From Zeugodacus cucurbitae (taxonomy: Eukaryota > Arthropoda > Insecta > Diptera > Tephritidae): a DNA stretch of 64,000 nt. This document shows positions 45,556-56,214 of this stretch, piece after piece. Location: the NCBI RefSeq assembly GCF_028554725.1, contig NC_071670.1:48308501-48372500 (forward strand), given 5' to 3'. Positions within the stretch are counted from its first letter, which is position 1, and every line of letters begins with the position of its first letter. The notes beneath the pieces are model-generated. The model worked only from the letters and a program-made list of their open reading frames with translations. It did no database searches and was not told the origin of the DNA. The position numbers and the translations under genes were made by a program.

Positions 45556-46778
45556 TTTTTATACTCTCGCAACAAAGTTGGTAGAGAGTATTATAGTTTT
45601 GTTCACCTAACGGTTGTTTGTAACACCCAAAACTAAACGAGTTAGATATAGGGTTATATATACCAAAGTGATCAGGGTGAAGAGTGGAATTCAAATCCGA
45701 ATGTCTGTCTGTCCGTCTGTCCGTCCGTCCGTCCGTCCGTCCGTCTGTGCAAGTTGTAACTTGAGTAAAAATTAAGATATCTTGATGAAACTTGGCACAC
45801 TTATTTCTTGGCACCATAGGAAGGTTCGAAAATAAGCAAAATCGGACCACTGCCACGCCCGCAAAATAGCGAAAACCGAAAACACATAAAGTGCCATAAC
45901 TAAGCCATAAATAAAGCTATGGAAATAAAATTTGGTATGAAGGATCGCACTATGAAGGGGCATATGTGGATGTAATTTTTTTGGGGAAGTGGGCGTGGCC
46001 CCGCCCCCAATAAGTTTTTTGTACATATCTCGCAAACCAAAAGAGCTATATAAATCAAACTTTCTGCAGTCGTGTTTTTTAGACACCTCCTAAGACAGTC
46101 CAAAAATGAAATAAATCGGATTATAACCACGCCCACCTCCCATACAAAAGTTAGGTTGAAATTCACTAAAAGTGGGTTAACTCACTAACGAAAATCCTCA
46201 GAAACACTAAATTTCACATAAGAAATGGCAAATGGAAGCTGCACTCAGATTTTTTTACAAAATGGAAAATGGGCGTGGCGTCGCCTACTTATGGGTCAAA
46301 ACCCATATCTCAGGAACTACTCGACCGATTTCAATAAAACTTGGTTTGTAATAGTTTCATTACATCCCAATGATATGTTGTGAAAATAGGCCAAATCGCT
46401 TTACAACCACGCCTACTTTCTATATACCAGAACTTTGAAGACGATCTGAATCGTTTACTTTACAATATATAAAGTAAGCACTGGTGAAGATATCGATGCA
46501 GAACTTTGCACAAATACTATGTTAATAGTGTGGCAGCCCATTTCTAAAAATCGCCAAAATCGGACCATAGGTTTTCAAGGCCCCATATATCGAACATGAG
46601 GACCTCGGTGCTTCTAACCTAATATTATGGTTTCCAACTTTCAATGGACTTTATACAATATATATGACGAATATGTGGGTCAAATTGTGTGTTACATAAT
46701 ATAAATAAAGTCAAATAAATAAATTGCGAGAGTATAAAATGTTCGGTTACACCCGAACTTAGCCCTTCCTTACTTGTT
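45556..46778 (-). repeat. Dispersed ~1.2 kb repeat, copy 7 (full length)
   Basis: On the minus strand it begins CAAGTAAGGAAGGGCTAAG at 46,776, with the hairpin GTTCGGGTGTAACCGAAC and TATACTCTCGCAA. It ends GTTGCGAGAGTATAAAAA. A long GTCC/GTCT tetranucleotide run lies at 45,703-45,748 where other copies have only a few units. The 147- and 104-codon frames across it are not preserved between copies. The outer boundaries are ambiguous by a few T residues because the target also had a T run. Confidence 0.9.
45703..45748. repeat. GTCC/GTCT tetranucleotide run inside copy 7
   Basis: About eleven tetranucleotide units (GTCTGTCTGTCCGTCTGTCC and on) are seen. The same place in copies 1, 2, 3 and 8 has fewer units, so the run changes length between copies. 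Confidence 0.9.
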
Positions 46779-46950
46779 CAAAATAGCATCCGTCATATTG
46801 GATCCGCCATTTTGAATTTTGAAAAAACTAACACAGGATTCGTAATCAGCGACCCCGAAAACCCCCGAATATCGAGTTTCAAGCCCTGTTCTGATAGTGT
46901 TAAATGGATCGCGGATTCAGCGACCCCAAAAACATATTGTACACATGGAA

Positions 46951-49694
46951 AGAGCCCCAGGCCATGACAAAAAATTGCTGTGTTATATAAAAAAATCTGA
47001 TTTTACCCAAACTGACATTAAGAGGTCTCTTCTCACGTTCCCATGACAGTCACTTATATGTAACCGCAGGGTTTTTATGGGGCAGAGGATTGTCAACTCA
47101 GCAGGACTTCTCAAAATAATTTGGAAATTTCTGCAGCTACAAGAACTCAAAATGAATACAAAATATTGTGAATTGCAACAGTTCATCAAAAGATACATTT
47201 ATCCGCAAAAAGGAAATTCGAGTAGGTAAAATTGCATAGAACTTTCTAAAGTATCAAAAGCTTCCCACCAAAAAATATAAATATTTTATTCTATTCAAAA
47301 GACAAATATATACATTACACATTTATAGGAAAATGGTTTGTCAGAGTCGAGATTAGCTTCAAATCTCCTCGGTGACGAGATTAACAAGTGTCATTTTTGT
47401 ATGGCGAAATCTTACTAAATACAGTAGATTAGTAAGATAATCTGCTCAACAGACTAAATCTCGCTATTAAGTGTTGGACGGAACATGGTATTAAAGTTAC
47501 GCAAAGAAATGGATAAGAAGAAATTCAGTGAGTTAATGAAATATATGGAAAATGATTTGAATTTTAACATGAATTCGGATTATCAGAAAATAATGTTGAT
47601 CAGTATAGTCGACATTCGAAAGATATCAAACGAACGAGTTGGATATATCGTTCGTAAATACTCCAAACATTTGGGAGATTTAAAATTACAGAAAAACCAA
47701 TTCTCGAACTCTCCCCCTCCGCACTCAATCCATTTAATATTAACTAACTCCCCAAATACGATTATGCTTTAATGATAATACATAAAACTTGGCCACCAAA
47801 ATTACTGACTGGCATTTCTCACTGTTTCTGTTTGCACACATTTACGGTTATATGTATCCACAGACTTCTCTTTTGTGTGCCTTTCATTTGAATTATTGCG
47901 ATTTTAATTCATTTGTGCCGTATTAAATCGGCAGCTGCAGCCCTGAGTATGCGTGTGTGAATATACGCGTAAATGTAAATAAGCATACGGTCATAGGCGT
48001 TCGACCTTTGAACTTTGAATTGAATTGAATAGAAAATTCAATGTTGAATATTCAATGATGTTGGCGGTGTTGGGCGCAGGACACAGCCAACGAAGTGCCA
48101 ACAACGGTTGAATGCCTGCAGCAGCAGCATTTGCAGCAGATGTGAATGGCACATTGGCAAGCATTGTTCAGGGTTGCCAAATGAAGTTTTTTTGTATAAA
48201 ATATAGAAAAAGGTTTTCCAATATTTTTTTACTTCAAAATATTATCCTGTAGTTAAGAATAATTAAAGTTATTCTTATTAACAGAGCAGAAATAAGATTT
48301 GAAGCGCATAAAAGAACTCTTAAGCACAGTTACGAGTACGTGGCAACCCTTAAGTGTCTCCAGCTCTTAACTACAACACTTGCATGCCACAATTTTAAAG
48401 CTTTGCATGGTATGTATTAAAATACGACTAACTGGTGCCATTGCCGTTGCCATTGCAGCTTCAGTTTCAGCATCAGCATCAGCTCCGGCTTCGGCTACAG
48501 CTTTCAATTTTATTTGAATGAGTAGCACTTAATGAAATGTTTCGCATTCATTAGGTTAATTACGAAAATTTCAAAAGGGCCGTTCACACCCGCTCAATAT
48601 ATGCTTTAGCAGACACACAGTTACCATTTCCCCCACGCGCCACTACCCATCTACATATAATAGGGGTGTACTTGGTGTTTCAAGTGTAGTGGTGCTTACA
48701 AATTGATTCCCATTTAGTGTTTAGCTATTGACGGTGCTATTGGGCCTCTTGTATCAATTGCAACATTTAATTGAATGGCCATTGAGTAGAAGGGTTCTCA
48801 AACTAATTGCCGGCATTGTAGAACAGAGCGAAGGCGAAGGATATGCACGTCGCTCGTCAATGTGCTGGCAAATGGTAGCAACAAATAAATGTTAAGCGAA
48901 TTTTCAACATTTTTTAAATTTTAACCATTAACTTTTGGTACTTTGTATGCATTTTGAAGCATGAAGTAGTCTTTTAAAATACTTAGTTTTTAGATTAGCA
49001 ATTAATACCTGTGAAATAAAGGTACTTAAAATACTTTTTCTTTAACAAGTAAATGTACCAATATTTAGCTAATTCCCGTTGTTTTCGATTTGCCGCTTTT
49101 ATTCCTGTAGAGTTTAAAATAAAATAAAAAATGTCTATTTGTTGGGTGCTGGTCGAAACTTGTCGAAATTAAATTCTGTTTGCTTTGAACTTTTGAGGAA
49201 ACAATGTCAGCCCTGAAATCTTACATTTAGCTAATATTTTAAATCAGTACTTTTTCATCAAACATAGATTTAAATTTTGATTAATCAATAGCTCTCTACG
49301 ATTTGGAAAGCGTTAGAGAGCAGCGAATCGAAGAAATTATACCGGACAGCACCTGTAAGTGTATTTGTGCATATTGTACTAATTCAATAGATGGATAAAT
49401 TATTTTTAATTGGCTCCTAAAATGGAGTAGCATTCATGTCTTCTATAAACAATATATTTGGCTTCATGACTTTAGTTTTTAAAAGCAATAAGAAAATATC
49501 TTTGTAAAACTGGTCGAAAAACTGTAAAACAAGACTTGGGAGTATTGTAGTAATGAATTGTTCTTGTATCGAATTCAACTCGCATCTTTGTTGTTACTTT
49601 CACGTGAATTGGCAAATAGAAGGCGAGATATAATAATTCTGAATTTAAATCAAATATTCGACATATAAATATAGATGAGTGGATAAAAAAAAAT
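46951..49694. other. Gene-free stretch
   Basis: It holds the unrecognised ORF at 47,485-47,772, CAGCAGCAGCATTTGCAGC at 48,118-48,136 and GCATCAGCATCAGCTCCGGC at 48,470-48,490. No element ends or domains were seen. Confidence 0.35.
47485..47772 (+). CDS. Unrecognised ORF of 95 codons
   Basis: The frame starts MVLKLRKEMDKKKFSELMKY and its first 70 residues look helix-forming, with many lysines and few low-complexity runs. The last part is proline- and serine-rich. I do not know the family. It could be a chance frame, or an exon with its start in frame. No supporting splice or promoter signal is clear. Confidence 0.15.
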   Translation: MVLKLRKEMDKKKFSELMKYMENDLNFNMNSDYQKIMLISIVDIRKISNERVGYIVRKYSKHLGDLKLQKNQFSNSPPPHSIHLILTNSPNTIML

Positions 49695-50055
49695 GGTTTC
49701 GGTTTCGCTGATTACGAATCCGATTTCGGTTTTTAAAAATTCAAAATGGCGGATGAAGTATGGCGAATTTTTAAAATGTGTCCACCATATTGGTTCGCCA
49801 TGTTGAATTTTTGAAAAGAAACGTCAAATTCGTAATCAGCAACCCCGAGGACCCCCGAGTAACGAGTTTCGAGCGATACCGATGAATTTTTCAAACTAGC
49901 GTCCGCCATATTGGATCCGCCATTTTGAATTTAAAAAACCGATATCGGATTCGTAATCAGCGAAACCGAAATGCCCCTAGTAAGAAGTTTCAAGCGATTG
50001 CGATGAAGTTTTTAAAACTCTGTCCGCTGTATTGGTTTTCTGGGGTTACGCTTAT
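49695..50055. repeat. 121-bp tandem unit with an inverted arm
   Basis: Two complete direct units start at GTCC 49,780 and 49,901, and a third begins at 50,022, so the period is exactly 121 bp. Each unit holds CCATATTGG, CGCCATxTTGAATTT, ATTCGTAATCAGCxA and GATGAAxTTTT. To the left, 49,695-49,754 is the inverted form (GGTTTCGCTGATTACGAATC to CAAAATGGCGGAT) of positions 49,915-49,973. The array is short and its units have diverged. Confidence 0.8.
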
Positions 50056-50816
50056 GTACAATCAGTTTCGGAATCAGCTTAATAAAACCAAATATCATAT
50101 TTTAATGTTTATGCACTGGAGTATCTTTTCTCTTGAAATCAAAACCAACACGATGCTAAAATTGAGTATACTTGATATTCAAACTAGTTATTGTTGTTGT
50201 AACAAAAGAAAAAAATACATCAAATAATTGAAAGAAATGTTACCGAGTTGACAGTCTTTGGATAGATATAAAACCGAGTCCGTTCCGATTTCAAAAGCCC
50301 GACTGTCGTGGAAATGGATGGATGTTCGAAGGGACTTACTTAAAACAATGCACGTGTACGGAAATTTTTATTTTTTCCGGTTTTTATTTTTACCTTTTCA
50401 TCAGGTTGGGCAAGATAAAACAATAAGTAGATTTTTTACAGTAAGGTAAACTTTATCATATATCGGCCCATATTTTTGACAGACATTTTGTTTCCAAACG
50501 AATTATTGATACGTAATAATTACGAAAGTTTTGTTAGTGTGTTGGGAAGCATCATCATATCTGAACATTTCTTTTAGACAAACCCCAGATCGAGGTAAAA
50601 ATTTAGGTTCGACAAAGTCAGAATAAGATAGGTTCTATTGGTTGAAGGCATTGAGGGCATTAAAAAAACCTACTTGCCAAGGAAGCAATAAGTAAATTAA
50701 GCTTTGAAGCTGATAATATTACTAAATCCAGACCAGTTTATTCTAGCCCATATTTAAATGGACTACTTCTAGATATTTTGGTTGAATTTTAGACACTTCA
50801 AATATTTAGCTAGACT
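50056..50816. other. Unrecognised stretch
   Basis: I see no gene or element boundary here. The frame at 50,258-50,449 has no motif. Confidence 0.3.
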
Positions 50817-50824
50817 ATATTGAG

Positions 50825-50893
50825 CGTGGCGCGCTGTTTTGGACTCGGCTATAACCGCGTAAGCGGTGTCTACGCCAGTCAAGAAGAAGAAGA
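50825..50893 (+). mobile_element. 69-bp LINE family 1 3' tail insertion
   Basis: ATATTGAG occurs at 50,817-50,824 and again at 50,894-50,901. Between them the sequence CGTGGCGCGCTGTTTTGGAC through GTCTACGCCAGTCAAGAAG matches the last 60 or so bases of the LINE at 26,471-27,066, with a GAAGAAGA tail. It is a very short 5'-truncated insertion. Confidence 0.9.
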
Positions 50894-50901
50894 ATATTGA
50901 G

Positions 50902-52249
50902 TCCAAAATTTCCATGTCGAGAATAAACAAAAAGTGAAAGCAAGAAACTTCATTATATCTGTAAATGAGTGAATATCGATTATTAGATTTCATTACAAAA
51001 ATTTCAGTGATTTTACTAAATTCTGAGCTATGTCGACTCAAAAGTCATGTAAAAAGATTTTGTCCAACTAATGGATTTGCAGACATAAAATTCTAGATGC
51101 CCAACATCAAACCAAAATATATAACTGAAGTTTAACCTTAAAAAATGCTGCAACGAAGTATTACAATTCTTTACTGCAACACCAACTCATCGCGCTTTTA
51201 ATGTCCACACCGTGTTTTATGCGTTAAGGGATTGTGTGCATGTGTGCGCCCAGCACAAAGTCATAAAAGTACAATTTAGCGAAACTCATTCAACCAGTGA
51301 ACTGATTAATTGACGACAGCGTGCCATTTATATTTGGAGTTTTACGCAACCGCCACACTCACCACAGGCACTGCACTACTTTGTGGCATGCCACGCGCAA
51401 GCAAGCCGCGCTGCCATGGTACTCCACTTAACGGCCATACATATGTACAAACATAAAGTGTGATAATGGCATACGCCTTGCTGTCACACACACACACACA
51501 CTCATGTGCGCGAATTTATTCACACGAGCACTGCGAGTTATTTTCGAAAATTAATTTAACGCAATTTACGGTGCAATCTTATATACTAAAAACTTCCCGA
51601 CAATGGCGCGAACATTGCGCCACAAAGTACGAAGATGCACACACTCGCGGTCGAAGACACATACACACATGCACAGGCATACTTTACTTTACTTTACGAT
51701 CGGTTGTCTTCTCTGGCTTTGCGGTGTTTGCCGCGAAAATTTACACTTTTTGTGGTCGTTAGAAATATTACGTATACGCCCTGTTGTTCGCGGCGCTGTG
51801 CAGTTGCCTGTCATTGGATGCCAATTTGTTTGCGAAAATTTTTTGTTTATACGTAGGAATGTATGGTTTTTTTGATGCCAAAAATATGCATACATGCAAT
51901 GTTTGTACATATGTATGTATGTCTGGAAAATATTAGTTTTTCTTAAGTCATAAATCTTAACCGAAAATAACAAATGAGCCCATGAATAAAGAAAAAAATT
52001 GGGATAATTATTTTAAAGAGTCGTGGAATTTTTTTACTAAAGCCACTAATATACTAAGAAGAAAGACGAATGTAGGAAAATATGGTTTAAGCTTCTTCGC
52101 ATAATTTTCGAACGAATTCGAAAAACTAGATATCCAAAACGTCAGTAGTAGTAAATTCCTTTAAGGAAGAAGCAGAATATACTAAAAACCTGGATCTCAT
52201 ATAAAAAAAATATAGTCTTTTGAAGGTAATAAGAATGAAACGGCAGGTG
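50902..52249. other. Gene-free stretch with CA repeat
   Basis: A CA run lies at 51,485-51,501 and CACATACACACATGCACAGG at 51,658-51,677. Overlapping short frames at 51,460-51,973 on both strands lack motifs. Confidence 0.4.
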
Positions 52250-52790
52250 CCGTCCCGCAGTGAATATAATAGGCTCGCGAATAACGATTTTCTCCTTCGT
52301 TGGCGACCTTAAAAAAAGTGAAATTTTTGATAAGCCACGTCCAAGTGCCCATAAAACGGATACGAAGCCGATGAACATAATAAAAGTCCACGAATACGTA
52401 TTACCAGACCACCGATTTAAGGTGGGCGAGATAGCTGTTTAAGTAGGCATCTCAAAAGACCGTTTGTCTCATAGACTACATGGAATATTAGCCATAACAA
52501 AGCTGCGACGCCTTTGCTCACTCCCGACAACGACATTTGACGCTACTTAAACGCCTACAGAAAGAGTTTATTCATCGTTGTTTAACATAGTTGTTGCCAT
52601 GTTATGAAATCCCAATTTGGTAAAAAAAATATTTTTTACCATAGCAGTGTACTGATAGATTTAGACCAAAAGCTGTTGCCTCACATCCATCGTATTCTTC
52701 AGATTTGGCACCGTGAGAGTTTTCTTCAGACGTGTTATAGTATGTCATAAGTCGGTATAGGTATGGAAAAAAACAGGACTATCGAGTTAG
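52250..52790 (+). pseudogene. Mariner-type transposase remnant (N-terminal and catalytic pieces)
   Basis: The plus strand reads KSEIFDKPRPSAHKTDTKPM, then VHEYVLPDHRFKVGEIAV, a stop, VGISKDRLSHRLHGIL and KLRRLCSLP. This fits the second helix-turn-helix of mariner transposases (EIAxxVGIS). Further on, HPSYSSDLAP then a stop matches the third catalytic block HPPYSPDLAP. The central part is degraded. It ends just before a LINE family 2 fragment. Confidence 0.7.
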
Positions 52791-52837
52791 AAAGATACTA
52801 TATTGAGAAATAAAAAATTTATTTTTCTTTTGTAGGC

Positions 52838-53300
52838 TCTCATGATTGGCTCCATGCACTGCCTATATGATGATCTAGAAAAGAACTTGGTAAGGAAATT
52901 TAAATCCCGCTGGAAGGATCTACCGGGATACAAAACCGCAAAAGTTATGTGGAAAGCGGTAGATCAGAGGTACACTAAATTCCCACTAACGCTCGATAGA
53001 AGGAAATGTAGGAACATGGTTTGCATACTCACTGGTCAAAGTTTGGGGGCGACGCCCGTCTACAAGATGGGGCTGACAGATTGCGAAAACTTCAGGAAAT
53101 GTTAAGAATAAGATACCAGAGAAGAAATGGAACATCTCTTGTAAGTGTGTTCTGCATTGTCAAGGCAACGGCTTCAGCATTTTGGGGCTTCACAGTACGA
53201 TAATCTGGAAGAGGTAGCGTTAGTAGGACCATATAACCTTTTGAAATTCACATCAAGCGCAGGCATCCAAAGGGATGAATACACCTCATTGACAACGTGA
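52838..53300 (+). pseudogene. LINE family 2 C-terminal fragment
   Basis: The frame at 52,842-53,105 reads LVRKFKSRWKDLPGYKTAKV, then VDQRYTKFPLTLDRRKCRNM, VCILTGQSLGATPVYKMGL and CENFRKC. In the next frames comes EEMEHLL and an ALSRQRLQHFGAS-like block from the zinc knuckle. It is most similar to the fragment at 61,815-62,390 (VDQKYTSFLLALDRKGCRTM). The RT is missing. Confidence 0.7.
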
Positions 53301-53430
53301 CGGTACTCCATCTGGTATCGCAAAGGATCAAAACTGCTCTATGTTTGGCTTTTTGGCCTACCAGACAAAGCTAACTTATTAAGTCTTAGGAGTTACAAAC
53401 TTTCAAAGCTCCAAAAAAGAGAAATGGAAA

Positions 53431-54795
53431 CAAGTAAGGAAGGGCTAAGTTCGGGTGTAACCGAACATTTTATACTCTCGCAATTTATTCATTTAATTTT
53501 ATAAAGATAACGCAATTCGACCCATATATCATCATCATCATCATAAATAGTATATGGGGATGAGGTAATTCCTAAACCGATTTCACTCGTTTCCACCACC
53601 AAGATACAATGTATCGAAGACTATACACTCACTTAATTTAATATTACTTATAATTAGGTATATGGGATCTGGGGGAAGTTATGACCCGATTTTTACCATT
53701 TCAGGTACAGAGAGAAACTGTTATAAGAAAAAAATTCAAAGGGAATGAATTTCATAAAAATATCTCAGGGATTTACCTATATTTTCGGTGAAAAATTACC
53801 CTTAGGCACTGAGATCTTCAAGTTCGATATCAAGTGATGCCACGGCTCAAATACAGTATTTGTGTAAAGTTTAATTCCGCTATCTTCATTTGTTCCTAAT
53901 GTATATATGTATTATAAAGTGAACGAATCAAAAGAATTCAAAATTGAGTTATATGGGAATCTACTTCCCGTAGTTGTGAACCGATTTCGCCCATATTCCA
54001 CCCGTGTCATCAGAGTGTCAAGAAAGTGTTATATACCGAATTTCATTGAAATCGCTCGAAAAGTTCTTGAGATATGGTTTTTGACCCATAAGTGGGCGAC
54101 GCCACGCCCATTTTCCATTTTGTAAAAAAAATCTCAGTGCAGCTTCCTTCTGCTATTTCTTATGTAAAATTTGGTGTTTGTGACGTTTTTCGTTAGTGAG
54201 TTAACGCACTTTTAGTAATTTTCAACTTAACCTTTGTATGGGAGGTGGGCGTGGTTTCTTTAATTTTTGGACTGTATAAGGAAAACGACTGCAGAAAGTT
54301 TGGTTTATATAGCTTTATTGGTTTGCGAGTTATATACAAAAAAACTTATTTGGGGGCGGGGTCACGCCCACTTTTCATAAACAATTGCATCCAAATGTGC
54401 CCCTATGTTCCAAATTGGGATCCTATGTTCCAAATTTCATTTTCATAACTTTATTTATGGCTTAGTTATGACACTGTATAAGTTTTCGGTTTTCGCCATT
54501 TTGTGGGCGTGGCAGTGGACCGATTTTGCCCATTTTCGAAAGCAATCTCCTCAGGATGCCAAGGAACATGTGTTCCAAGTTTCGTTAAGATATCTAATTT
54601 TTACTCAAGTTATCGCTTGCACGGACAGACGGACAGATGGACGGACAGACATCCGGATTTCAAATCCACTCGTCATCCTGATCATTTATATATATATAAC
54701 CCCATATCTAACTCTTATATTTCTTGGTGACACAAACAACCGTTATGTGAACAAAACTATAATACTCTGTGCAACAGGTTGCGAAAGTATAAAAA
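53431..54795 (+). repeat. Dispersed ~1.2 kb repeat, copy 8 (longest copy)
   Basis: It begins CAAGTAAGGAAGGGCTAAG with the hairpin GTTCGGGTGTAACCGAAC and TATACTCTCGCAA, and ends TTGCGAAAGTATAAAAA. An extra CATCATCATCAT run lies near 53,530. It has the 3' GGACAGACGGACAGATGGAC run. The 149-codon frame at 54,405-54,854 runs off the end of the repeat and is not a gene in my view. The 3' part resembles copy 1. Confidence 0.88.
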
Positions 54796-56214
54796 TTCTT
54801 AAGTATACGGACGAACTTTATTCTATGATTGAGATTGAAGGTCAAAAGTATTGATATTGAAAGATCTAACATTCCTACATCCGTGAGACTTTAATAAGTC
54901 AAAATTCGGATGGTAATATCCATAGTCATTATATTGACTGATATACTTGTTTTCATTAAATGTACAATGGAAATGGAGATATTTAATGTTATATCAAATC
55001 CGACGAATCATTATTTTTAATTTTTTCACAACAAATCCAGCCTGTGTACTCTTCACTCATCACTTCATTACTTGATACAATAAATATTAAAAAAATTATA
55101 TTTAGAAACTTATTTATACAAAGCTACTACTAATATATGACCCCATTAGAAATTGATAAATATTTTGCAAAGTCATTATTGTACATCAACAATTTTGACA
55201 GATATACATCACAGTCTCATCAACGTTATGTACATAATTTCAGCGAAATTTTTAATTGAAATTCAAAATTTTATTTCAATTAATTCAAAGCGATGTTCAT
55301 TAGGCAAATGGAAAAAGTCACGTGTACAGAGGCCAACCGAACAACAACAAATGCAAATACGAATATATATGCAACACAAAAACAGCGACAATATTTACTT
55401 CAATTGTGTAGCACGTCAATTACAATACACAGCACCGAGATGAGGTGGCGCGGTGGTGTGGTGAGTGTAAAGGTGTTGGCATTTAGTCATCATTATGCAT
55501 TTACCAAAGCCTAAAGACTTACTTGCACAATTGCATTTAATTGAAAATTCGAAAATTCGATAAATTTTAACATTCAATTTACAAATGAAAACCGAAAATG
55601 CAATAAATGATGAGACTATTTACGCATACATATGTACATATTTATACATATACATATTTGTATGTCAGTATATATTTGTATGCTCAGCACACATGTGTTG
55701 ATGCAGCTGTGCGCTGACAAATGAGTTTTGACGTCACTAATTTAGTGTTATTTGGCCTGTGGTTAGCGGTAATACAACGTTGATTCTGCGGTCGCACACC
55801 GGCAACACACATCCATACATACATACATAAATGCAACCGTACTAATGATGCAATAAAAATAATAATTTCGCGTGGCCACATTGGTGTGTTGGCGGAATTG
55901 TGGACGTGTGTCCACATTTTGAAATATTCCATTTTGGATGAACTGACTAATCAAGTGAGTTATGATTTTTGAGTTAATTGTTAAATGTGAGCAAACTTCT
56001 ATTAACAGAAATATACTTTAGTACCACAGAGTTTAGTTGCAGATAATAACTTATATGTGTCATCTAAGTTGAATAAATTATAGTTTCAGGAGTTTAGTTT
56101 AGTATAGTTTTTTTTCATATTATTTCAAATATGATTTCATGCATTTTATTTTATGATAGTTTAAAATGCATGTTGATAATATTCCCGTGACTAAAACTAC
56201 AAATTATTCCTTTC
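54796..56214. other. Gene-free stretch
   Basis: It has ATACATATGTACATATTTATA-like strings at 55,625-55,680 and CATACATACATA at 55,815-55,828. Short frames lack motifs. Confidence 0.4.

Larger units (their letters stand above)
45480..46950. repeat. Satellite-like repeat (121-bp unit relative) split by repeat copy 7
   Basis: The left part, AGTCAGCGACCCCGAAAACC to GATGAATTTTT, and the right part, TCCGTCATATTGGATCCGCC to AATCAGCGACCCCGAAAACC, fit the unit seen as a tandem array at 49,780-50,050. Joining the two parts gives GATGAATTTTTCAAA, the same as in the uninterrupted array. Thus copy 7 was inserted into an existing repeat. Confidence 0.8.

Noticed and set aside
45413..46166. Three long minus-strand frames (147, 104 and 88 codons)
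   Set aside because: All lie in repeat copy 7 and contain the tetranucleotide run read as TDGRTD repeats; not protein-like.
54405..54854. 149-codon reading frame
   Set aside because: It spans the 3' part of repeat copy 8, including the tetranucleotide run, and ends outside the repeat; no copy shares the full frame.
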